A stretch of 60,612 nucleotides of DNA, from NCBI GenBank assembly GCA_003614735.1, contig KZ992443.1, positions 1-60,612 of the forward strand, given 5' to 3'. Source of the DNA: Thamnocephalis sphaerospora (Eukaryota; Zoopagomycota; Zoopagomycetes; Zoopagales; Sigmoideomycetaceae). Of this stretch, positions 52,288 through 60,612 are shown piece by piece. Both the position numbers and the translations under genes were made by a program. The stretch's first letter is position 1. Each line of letters begins with the position of its first letter. The notes beneath the pieces were generated by a model that was not told the DNA's origin, did no database searches, and was given only the letters and a program-made list of their open reading frames with translations.

Positions 52288-52550
52288 ACGATAGCGGCGT
52301 GGCCAGCTGGTAGCTGTGGAACGTTGCCCATCTCCCGGCTTTCTTTTGGCCATCTTGGCGTGCAGCGCCCTACATGGCGGTTTGCGCGCTTCCTCTTGTG
52401 TTTTCCGACCACGTACTTTGTAACGAGAATCCGTACGCGTCGCCCTTGGCATGCGACGCGCTCCTGAAGCGTGAGCCGGCTGGCTTTGCGCTCCGGACGC
52501 GTCTCCGCTTCTTACACAGCTTTGTTTCTTGCCGGTTTTGCCTCCTCTCT

Positions 52551-52593
<43 letters not shown>

Positions 52594-53986
52594 CACACTC
52601 TCGCTCGCTGCCATCCTCTCCGCTTTTCTGCGGCGCGTACGATTCACGTCTCACTCCCACTCTCTCTCCTCTTCTCTTCCACAGAATTGCTGCCATTTTT
52701 GCTTTTATTGCACTTGCACGCCCTTGTCGTGGTTTTGCCATACTCGCTGCCTTTGTTCTCCGCTTTTCGCTGTCATTATACTTTCTTCGCCGTATCGACG
52801 TGCACGCACCCCACCCAATCCACACACACACATTGCCGCCGTCTCCCTTTCTGCCATCATCAGTTTTTCCGCGCTCTGGTTCTGCCACAGCGTCTGTTCT
52901 TTCCAACCATTTCGTCTGCGCTTTGCTTGCCATATTTGCACTCCTTCAAGGAGCATGCGCGCACGCTCATCTAAACACAGCGCGCCGCCCATGCATACAC
53001 CTGTACGGATGCACGCACGTCCGTGTGCATCCACATGCAATGCCACACTTGCACTACTCACTTTCCGGTCGCGCAAGCCATCGGCCATCTCCATCTTCAT
53101 TAAAACACGGTCATGCTCTGAATAGCTATGTTTTTCCGTTCCGCGGCGGAGACAGCGATGACGACAGTGACGGAGGCGGTGCTGATGATCCTGGCAACGA
53201 TAGCACCATCATCGGCAATGGATAATCCATTTACCAGCACGGGCAAGCCAGCGAAAATAGCCTAAGCTTACTCAGCGCACCGCCCCCTTTTTTCTTCTCT
53301 TGGCCCATTTGATGGCACTGTCACGCAGGCGCCGCCTCTTTGGTTGCCTAATCGGTCCACATTGACAAGGCACAGCACCAAGGCATCACTATCCGGTGCT
53401 CTCTCCCTTTTCCACTGTGGCTCGCGCATGGACGCACAGGGCAGAGGAGGGAACGTTGCAAGCAGTGTGTAATTGTATGTATAAAATAGTGCGTGTCGAA
53501 ACGAGGAAAATAGTGGACTGGCGACGCCCGGAGATAAAAGACAAGCAGACGCCGATAGCGACGGGAAAGAGGTAAGCTGGCAAATGAAGACGCATCCACA
53601 ACCGGCGAGGCGGTGATGTAAAAAGAGAAGGGCCATCTTTCGGCGGGTTCCGGCGCTGGCGGCCGGCGAAAAAAGGATAGCGTGCGTCGAGGCCCAGGCA
53701 TCTTCCGGAAGCAAAAGCGGTGCGTCGATGAGCGCGCGTGCGCCGTACAGCAACGGTCGGCCGGCAGCGCAGTGCAGACAGAAAGACAGACGTATGCGAA
53801 TTCGAAAATAGCGGAAAAGTACAGGCGCCCGCGATACAAACGCGCCATCGTGCCAACATTGGCATCGCGGATCACGTAAGCGCCGCAGGCAGCATGGACC
53901 GCGCGGCACAGAGCATGAATCGCCAGCGCCGCTGTTGCCGCGGCTATGGTGTCGTCGTAACGGCGGGACAACGACGACGGCGGCGA
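52288..53986. other. 1.7 kb convergent region between PacC-like genes 2 and 3
   Basis: 3' ends of two genes facing each other. C/T-rich on the plus strand over 52330-52900, with a (CA)n repeat at 52552-52587. No credible coding frame; the 283-codon frame at 52374 is translated microsatellite and pyrimidine-rich DNA. Confidence 0.55.
52552..52587. repeat. (CA)n microsatellite
   Basis: About eighteen uninterrupted CA units, in the 3' flank of PacC-like gene 2. Confidence 0.92.
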
Positions 53987-56652
53987 TCACTGGCCCTGCC
54001 AGCGGATCCGTTCTAGCGACCGTTTAAACTTGATCTGGCCCGGCGCGCCAGAGATATTACGCAGCGAAAGCTGCTGCATCCGCCGCATCACCATATCAAT
54101 ACGAGCCCGCGAGCGCTTGTCGCCCGGCATGCCCGGCGTTCCAACGTTGCCCGCCGCCATCACCGGCGCCATGCCCGCCATGGTGGTCGCCACTGGTGGC
54201 GTGGCCGGATGGCTCACCATTCCCAGCGGGCCATTCTCTGGGAGCGGAGGCGTGCTGTGCATCGCAGCCGTTGCCGCCGCCGCTGCTGCTGCCGCTGCCG
54301 CCGCTGCATGCATACGCAGCGCGTCCATAGACTGCGACGAGCGCAGCAGGTTTGCAGCCGCCGTCGAGTGTTGCCGTGAGAGACGGTCGGTGCTGCGCGA
54401 CGGTGAGACCATGCGCGTGCGCAACTCGGTGCTGCGCATCGGCCGTAGCATGGACGGCGAGCCTGGCGGGCGCACTGTCGGCCGCATCCGACCGCGGTCG
54501 ACCAGCATCGGCGTGGACTGCACTCGGCGCAACGATCGCTCGTCACCTGCCAAGCCGCCGTTGGACTGCGCAAGCCGGCTGGCCCACGTCGACATGCTCG
54601 TCACCGGTTCGTCAGCGCCCGTGCTGTGCGCGGCTGCTGACGTGCTGTCCTGCGATGGTACACCAAATATTTCGCTTGGCTGCACGCCCATGGCCGATTC
54701 GATGCCCATTGGATACTGTGTGCATGAGATAGCAGCAATGGTTAGCATGCGACCCGTTTCGCGCCAAGTCCCATCCAAGGGCGCCCACCTCTTGAGCCAT
54801 CAGCCAGCTGTACTGCGCCGCGTCCATCTGTGGGCCTGTAGCCATCTGCGTGTCCATCTCCGCCGGCTCCTCTTCAATCTTGACGGGTGGAGAATAAGCG
54901 GCGAACGCGGCGCTTTCTAGCGGAGCTCCATAAAGCAGCCCGTCGTTGGCCGGTGTGGACACAGGCACCTGCGGCTGCGAGGAAAGCTGCGGAGCAAATA
55001 CCATATGCTGCGGAAGTGTAGCACCCACGCTGGACGAAGCCAGACCTGCCGGCATGCCCGCCTGGGAGAATGGTATGCCCGCTGCCAACAGCGCCGTCTG
55101 CTGGTCGAGCAGGTACTGGTTGCCAGCCGCGGTGAACGGCGTCGTCAGCGGCAGCCCGTTGATAAAGGTGTCGGCCGCCGGAGACGACGCAACGCTAATA
55201 TCGTCGCCCGACATGGCAGGACTCACGCCGCGCTGCGCCAAAAATGTCATGCTATCTATCATGGCAGCGTTGGTCGGCACCATCGAGGGCGACGTGGGCG
55301 GTTCGCTTCTTGAGCCACTGGCGCGTGCTACAAAGCATGCCCCATCAATGACAATGACGACGCTGGTTAGTCGCCATACTTGGTCACGAGAGAGAGAGAG
55401 AGAGAGAGACATGGACGCATAGTCGTCGTCGTTGTCGCCATTGTCCTACCCACCTTGTCCGCTGGCGTTGAATACACCAAAAAAGTTTTCCACAATATGC
55501 ATGGCATCCGGGTTACTCGACAGCAGTTGTTTCAGCATTTCCGGGTCCATGTTGGAAAATTCTTCGCTCCACGCTGCAAGCGCTGTAGGTGGCACAAGCA
55601 TGGGCGTACCATCACAGTGAGCAAGCGATGATCGGGTCAGGTCGGCTTGGGTTGCACGTATTTACCCTTGCCCTTGCCGCAACCACCCGTACACCTACCT
55701 GGATCGTCTAGATTGGGCTGAAGACGCCCTTCGCTGATCGCCTGGATGAAGCGCTGGAAGGTGGAGATGGAGCGCTCTCGCTTTGCGTGAAGCTGCGCCG
55801 CTTGCAGGTTGGCATCCACCGGGAATCCATTGGACATCAATCCACCTGCCACTGTACGCAAGCCATGAGCACATGATCTCCACCTGCCTGACCAACTCAT
55901 CCATAAACAACTTACGCTGATGCATCGGCTGGTGCTGCGACTGCTGCTGCTGTTGCTGGTGATGATGATGATGTTGCTGCTGTTGCTGCTGCTGTTGCAC
56001 TTGCTGCTGAGCCAGCAGCGTAACGATGGAGCTATCGTTTTCCACCGCCACACCGTGCAATGAGGCCAGATCAGTGTCGTCAGACAGCACTGAACCCGTT
56101 TCCATGGCATTATCATCCGGCGAGCCGCCAGCAGCTGGGCCGGCAATGTCGTGCTGCCGGCGTAGATGCTTGGTCAAATCCGACTTCCACTTGAACGTGA
56201 CCGCGCAAATCTAACCATAGACATAAGTATACCCGTTGAACGCACCGATTCATCCCCAAGCTCCAACGTTCATCAAGCGCAACGTGTCTTACATGGCACT
56301 GAAAGGGCGACAGCGGCACATGGCTGCGCAAATGACTGTTCATATGATGCCGCTTCTTGCTCTTGCATCGGTACTGGCAGCCTTCCCAAAGACATGCGAC
56401 ACCCTCGGCCATTTCACCCGATTTGCCATCCACATCCGCACCACCGGATGTCTCTTGAGCCAAACCCAGGGCAGCATAGGAGCTGCTGGCATGTGCTTGG
56501 CACAAATGGTCATAGAGCGACTGGGGACAAAAGAGCCGGCCTGCTTCAAGACAGCCACGCCAGCGACATGCCAGCTGCTGCGTGTCTTCGTTGAGCGGGC
56601 GTAGCGACAAGGAAAGCATGCCAGTACCGGTGCTGGTAGCATTGCTGGCCAT
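53987..56652 (-). CDS. PacC/Rim101-type C2H2 transcription factor (paralogue 3)
   Basis: Exons on the minus strand: 56652-56293, 56210-55916, 55851-55699, 55582-55454, 55327-54789, 54715-53987; 2205 nt, 734 aa. Fingers lie at about 29-141: CRWRGC..H..H, then an expanded linker (ASSSYAALGLAQETSGG) instead of the VGR-GNL linker, CLWEGC..H..H with KKRHHMNSHLRSHVPL, and CHICAVTFKWKSDLTKHL. Intron 1 is phase 0 between CH and IC at finger 3, matching paralogues 2 and 4. C-terminal features are a Gln/His-rich run (about 175-205), EEFSNMDPEMLKQLLSSNPD, an acidic VKIEEEPAEMD patch, an Ala run of about 12 residues, and a basic end (MRRMQQLSL, FKRSLERIRWQGQ). Exon 4 could instead begin at 55645, adding 21 in-phase codons (DLTRSSLAHCDGTPMLVPPT). 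Intron 4 contains (GA)n. Confidence 0.88.
55388..55409. repeat. (GA)n repeat in PacC-like gene 3 intron 4
   Basis: About eleven GA units, read as (CT)n in the transcript of the minus-strand gene. Confidence 0.88.
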
Positions 56653-59081
56653 GTTGGCGTTCTAGCGACAAACGTTGTCGTCGTATTACGGTCCGGCCAC
56701 AGACAGCAGAGGGTGGTCAGCCCAGCGTGTAGTGTAGACGGATAAGTGGTGATGGATAGCGGCTGATCCAGGGTGGTGGACTAGGGCAATAACAATCGCG
56801 AGAGAGATGGACTCGGGCAAGGGGCGAGTAATGCGTGTATCGGAGCCTGCGGACAAGGGGCGCACAGCCAGGAGGCGATAATAAAAGACGAGCCAGCGGC
56901 TCCGCCAGCAGCGTAGGCGGGCCAGACACAGTCGGCCGGTGGCAGGCGTACACACACACACGCGCGTGTGCTTGGTGCGCAGGTCAACGCGAATCGAATT
57001 GACACGGTCGCACACCGCACGATAGGCCGAGCTTAATGGCGGTGGATGGAATGCGCACGCGTGGTCGCGGCAATAGAGCGATGGTCGGCCGCTTCTCAGA
57101 CCGCAGCACTAGACCAGCGTCGGCAGACGGACCGTCTTGGGCACCAAAGAAAGAACCTGGCAGGAGAAAAAAGAGACCTGGATGGAGACAAGCGCAAGAT
57201 GATTGCGCGTTATGGTGGTCAGTGACACGCGAGCTAGCCAACAAGCACGCGACAGCCCAGCAGGAGACGAGCCAACGGCGGTAGAAAGGGGACAAGAGAG
57301 CCTAGGGAGAAAAAGTCTGGCAAGCCAGGTAGAAGCAGGCCAACGGAGCAATGATAGGGCGAAAGCAAGCCACTGCCGCCGCCGTAGCGCAGGCGCGTAC
57401 GCTTGGGTGGACAGGAAAGAGACGAAACAGCACCGTGCCAAAAGCTAAATGACCGACGTGAAGCGACAGTGCGGCCGTGTGCATCAGAGCGCAGGCACGC
57501 GATGCACCGAGTTGTGAACCAAGTTGCGGCAGGCAGCAAAAGCGTGGGTGAGGGTGTGTGTATGTGCGGGTTGGTGTGCGTTCGTGCGTACAGACATGCG
57601 TGCGTACACAGACGCGTGGACTGACCAGCGAACCGACTCGCAAAGCGCCAAACGAGCGCACGCGCGGAATAGAATGCCTAGCCAGCACCGCCAGTAGGCG
57701 TCGTAGAGTGAAAAAAGACAGGATGAAGCGACTTTGTCGAGGCGCACACGCAATAGATGCGGTGGTACGAGCAAATGACGGGGCGATGGTAAAGGACGCA
57801 GGGCCGCAATGGCAAGGCCAAAGCCGGTCGGAGCAGGATGAGGCGAACAGAGACGGGTGGGAGTGGGGACAGAGCGTGCGTAGGCGTATGGAAGCGCGGC
57901 AGCGACGGAGTGAAAAGGCCGGGCGGAGCAAAGATGGCGTTGAGGACAGAAAAGGGAACTGCGCGGTAATAACACTGGCCACGCCTGAAGACGCCGTCTA
58001 AACTCACCTAGGACGGCGAAACGGCGGACCGCGTGAGCAAGGGCTTTGCAAGCGTAGAAGGCGTGTAGCGTTGGCAGTGACGGCGGAAAGGGACGATGGG
58101 GAAGAGAGGGTGGAGGCATGGGGCCAGGCGGGCGGACACAATAAGCCAAGCGAGTGAACGAGCCATGGTGCAGCAGCAGCCGCACCCACCAATCGCATCA
58201 TCAGGCAGACCACTGCCATGGCCATGGACAAGAATGGACATTCACAGTAGCATCCAACCACATAGTGGCGGCAACAGTCGTGGGGTAGACACGTAGATAG
58301 ACACGTAGGTAGGTAGGCAGGTAGACCAGGAGGTAGGTGGATGATGGTAGGATGCTATCGTCTATGGCTCATGATTACTGCTACTACTGCTGCTGCTAGA
58401 GCAAACCAGCTAAACCTTGAAACGCCAGTGACAAAGTTGGCAGTGGGCACAAGTGCAACCAACGGATGCCCTGACGAGCTGCCTGACCAGCTGATGATAG
58501 TAGCAATGGTATGGCACAGACAGATGCTGGTCATACGCATCTACCACCCCCACCACCACCACCACCACCACCACCATCTACATTCACGCGTATCCCATCG
58601 CGTTCAGTGGACGGCAGCATGTGAGTGTGGGTACAGATCTGTCGGGAATAGAACGCGGGGCGGGATAGCACGCGCCATCTCTACGGCACAACGTGGCGAT
58701 GCGTGCCACTTGAAGTGAGCACCGCATGCAAGTGTGCTCGCGCGTTGCCTGTACCTTGGCCGCGCAAATAGCATTGCATGCGGGCAAAGCAGGCAGGGTG
58801 CAGCTGGCACGCAGCAGAGGCGCAGCGATAACGTGAACCCGCGTTTATTCAAGCGTCACCTTGGCAGCAGCCTTTCAGGTCGTGTGCTACGTGCGTTACA
58901 ACGCCGCTCGACCTGCGAGCAATCTTGTGCTGGTGGCTGGCCAGCAATTGAAACAGCAAAGAGAAGGTTATACATCAATGGAAAAGGCAAGGAAATGCAG
59001 AAAGGGAAACCATAGCTAAACATCATCATCCACCCCACCCTCTCGCAAAACGAGAGACCTGGAGCAATGGAAAGGGCAGCG
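56653..59081. other. 2.4 kb region between PacC-like genes 4 and 3
   Basis: Promoter and leader of gene 3 and the 3' flank of gene 4. From about 56850 to 58100 the plus strand is purine-rich, hence pyrimidine-rich in gene 3 orientation, suggesting a leader over 1 kb long. GCCAAG/CTTGGC hexamers occur at 58145, 58755 and 58860. A (CAC)n repeat lies at 58550-58576. No convincing ORF. Confidence 0.5.
58550..58576. repeat. (CAC)n repeat
   Basis: Nine CAC units on the plus strand in the spacer between PacC-like genes 3 and 4. Confidence 0.88.
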
Positions 59082-60033
59082 TTAGAACAGACCAAAGTCA
59101 CTGGCGTCGCTCTGACTCGGTGAGGATAGACCGAGCATTTGCAATAGCATCATATGCGATGCCTCCTGGGGAACGTTCTGTGGTGTGTCTTGCGGCACAT
59201 AGGGCGATACGCTTGGCGTTAGATCCTGCGGTAGAGCGGTATCGACCAGCGGCAGCATCGTCAGGGCCGATGACAGTGACGCCAGCGATGGTGTGGGTGA
59301 GGCACTCTGCGGCACAACGTTGGTGATGCCTTTGCCTGGCGTTTCAGCAGAGCTGCCACCATGGTTGCGGTTGATGTGGCGGTTCAAGCCGGACGAGTGC
59401 TTAAAGTTGCGGTGGCACACCTGGTTACAAGTGGGTACAAGCGTTAGCGCACGCAGTCACACATGGCTTGTGTAGCATCGTACTCACTCGGCAGGAGAAC
59501 ATCCAGCATTTTACGTGGCATTTGAGATGAGCAATCAAATGGTCCCGTTTCTTTGACACTCGGCCGCAGCCTTCCCAGCGGCATTCGTGGCCAGTGGGCT
59601 TGGGACCCCGGCAGCGACCGCGGGGCACGTGTTCTCGGCCAAGATGTTCCAACAGGTCGGCGGCATCGGCAAAGACACAACCGCAGTTGCTCCATTTGCA
59701 CACGTGGAGCTGGCTGTTGGCGCTGAGCGGCGGCGGCTGTGGCGCAGGGTGGTAGGCCTCGTGGGCGGCAGGTGGCCGCACGGCTGGCTGGGCTGGCCAC
59801 ATGCCGGCGGGATAGGCCAAAGCGGCGGGATAGGGTGGGCCGACGACACCGACGCTCAGCGGCCTGGCATTTGGCATGGCAGCATACGGAATGCCCATTG
59901 GTGCGTTCGCTGGACTGGTCAGCGGATCGGCACTAGACACCGCAAACGGATTTTTGGTGCCAGGCAGTGCGTTGCAAAACTGCGCGTGAGACATCAGTTG
60001 CTGCACGTGCGCGGCCGAAAAGTTGAACGTCAT
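59082..60033 (-). CDS. PacC/Rim101-type C2H2 transcription factor (paralogue 4, shortest)
   Basis: Exons 60033-59488 and 59420-59082 give 885 nt, 294 aa from MTFNFSAAHV; an in-frame ATG 12 codons upstream is possible. A Pro/Ala-rich N-terminus of about 110 residues precedes the fingers at about 112-203: CKWSNC..H..H with DLLEHLGREHV, CRWEGC..H..H with KKRDHLIAHLKCHV, and CRVCHRNFKHSSGLNRHINR. The intron is phase 0 between CR and VC at finger 3, identical in place to paralogues 2 and 3. Finger 3 has SSGLNRHI where PacC has RPQDLKKHE, so sequence preference probably differs. The tail of about 90 residues is Pro/Ser/Thr-rich and ends QSDASDFGLF, a possible small acidic-hydrophobic activation motif. 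It reads toward gene 3 in the same orientation. Confidence 0.9.
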
Positions 60034-60612
60034 GGTGCTGGATGGACCGTGCGTAGACGATGTAGGCAAAGGCAGAAAGGCAGGCTAAGAAGCGGGCAAG
60101 CAGAGGATCAGGCAGGTGGATAGGCAGATAGGCGAGCGCTGTGCAGCCGTGAACACGCTAGGTGGCAAGGTGCAGAACAAAGGCTAGCAAAGCACACGGT
60201 GGCTAGGCCGCGCAGCGGTGGTCGTAGAGAGCGTAAGGCAGGAAAGAGCGACGAGAGGAAAGAAGAGCGCGATGGTGGTGGCGGCGACGTAACGCTCAAA
60301 CATAAATACGCGCGGCAAACGTTCAAACGTAAATGGCGCAGTGAGCAAGTGGCGTGGACGTGGGTTGGCGTTGCTGGGCAGCCGGCTGGGGTGGTGAAAG
60401 TGGCAGTGGTGGTGGCAGTGGTGTTGGATGGGCGAAAGAGCCGGGATATGGTGGATGCGGCGCTCAGCGTCGATCAAAAGGTCGTGGACGTGCAAAAGAT
60501 GAAGGAGATAACGTGGTGCATAGGGTGCACGAAAGCGGAATGAAGCGGAACGAGGGTCGGGACAAAAGAGACGAAGTGGATGTGAGTGAGCGAGCGTTAG
60601 CGGAGACGGAAC
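60034..60612. other. leader/promoter of PacC-like gene 4 to window end
   Basis: Purine-rich on the plus strand (GAAGCGGAACGAGGGTCGGG near 60540), hence pyrimidine-rich in the transcript direction, as for other genes here. No coding frame recognised; a further gene may lie beyond the edge. Confidence 0.5.

Noticed and set aside
52374-53225. 283-codon plus-strand frame after PacC-like gene 2
   Set aside because: Runs through a (CA)n repeat giving a Thr-His run, and through C/T-rich DNA; no domain.
57302-58185. 226- and 233-codon minus-strand frames upstream of PacC-like gene 3
   Set aside because: Overlapping frames in pyrimidine-skewed leader DNA, with no motifs; more likely untranslated leader.

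Overview
This is a eukaryotic, almost certainly fungal, nuclear segment. The evidence is short GT-AG introns (mostly 46-125 nt, donors GTACGT, GTAAGT, GTGAGT or GTGCGT), conserved splice phases, and a gene set that reads as fungal: RPO41, a Sth1/Snf2-type remodeler, ELO elongases, a LaeA-like methyltransferase, a monofunctional chorismate mutase and PacC/Rim101-type zinc-finger genes. DNA is moderately GC-rich, and intergenic spacers are long and full of CT, CA, GT and CAG tracts. I cannot fix the species. The look is that of an early-diverging fungus, but a basidiomycete is not excluded. I found no rRNA, tRNA, CRISPR, transposase or plasmid feature by eye.

Layout. 0-2.8 kb: 5' two thirds of the mitochondrial RNA polymerase gene RPO41 (minus strand, running off the left edge). 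3.8-9.6 kb: an 18-exon SWI/SNF-RSC ATPase. 9.8-19.3 kb: two fatty-acid elongase paralogues in opposite orientation with identical intron positions, flanking a 4.8 kb gene-poor stretch and a LaeA-like methyltransferase. 20-21.2 kb: a decayed 2-oxoglutarate/Fe(II) dioxygenase. 21.6-27.3 kb: an L-type amino-acid permease and two tandem, intronless Sec14/CRAL-TRIO genes. 27.9-31.2 kb: a DUF4870-like membrane protein, chorismate mutase and EMC5. 35.2-41.1 kb: a three-KH RNA-binding protein and an Ash2-type COMPASS subunit. 42.7-60 kb: four divergent PacC/Rim101-type C2H2 genes (two plus, then two minus, pointing toward each other), with one unrecognised disordered-protein gene between the first two.

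The most unusual part is the right-hand 17.4 kb. Four paralogous pH-response-type (PacC/Rim101) transcription factors sit side by side. Three share a phase-0 intron exactly at the start of zinc finger 3. The spacers upstream of the first two are rich in GCCAAG, the core recognised by PacC/Rim101 in other fungi. This suggests a local, possibly self-regulating expansion of this family. A second notable item is the dioxygenase pseudogene, which combines a single-base frameshift, two GC donors around a 22-nt exon, and a Tyr in place of an iron-binding His.

Exon models were assembled by hand from splice signals and reading phase. For every complete gene the exon lengths sum to a multiple of three. 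The pseudogene is the exception, being short by exactly one base.
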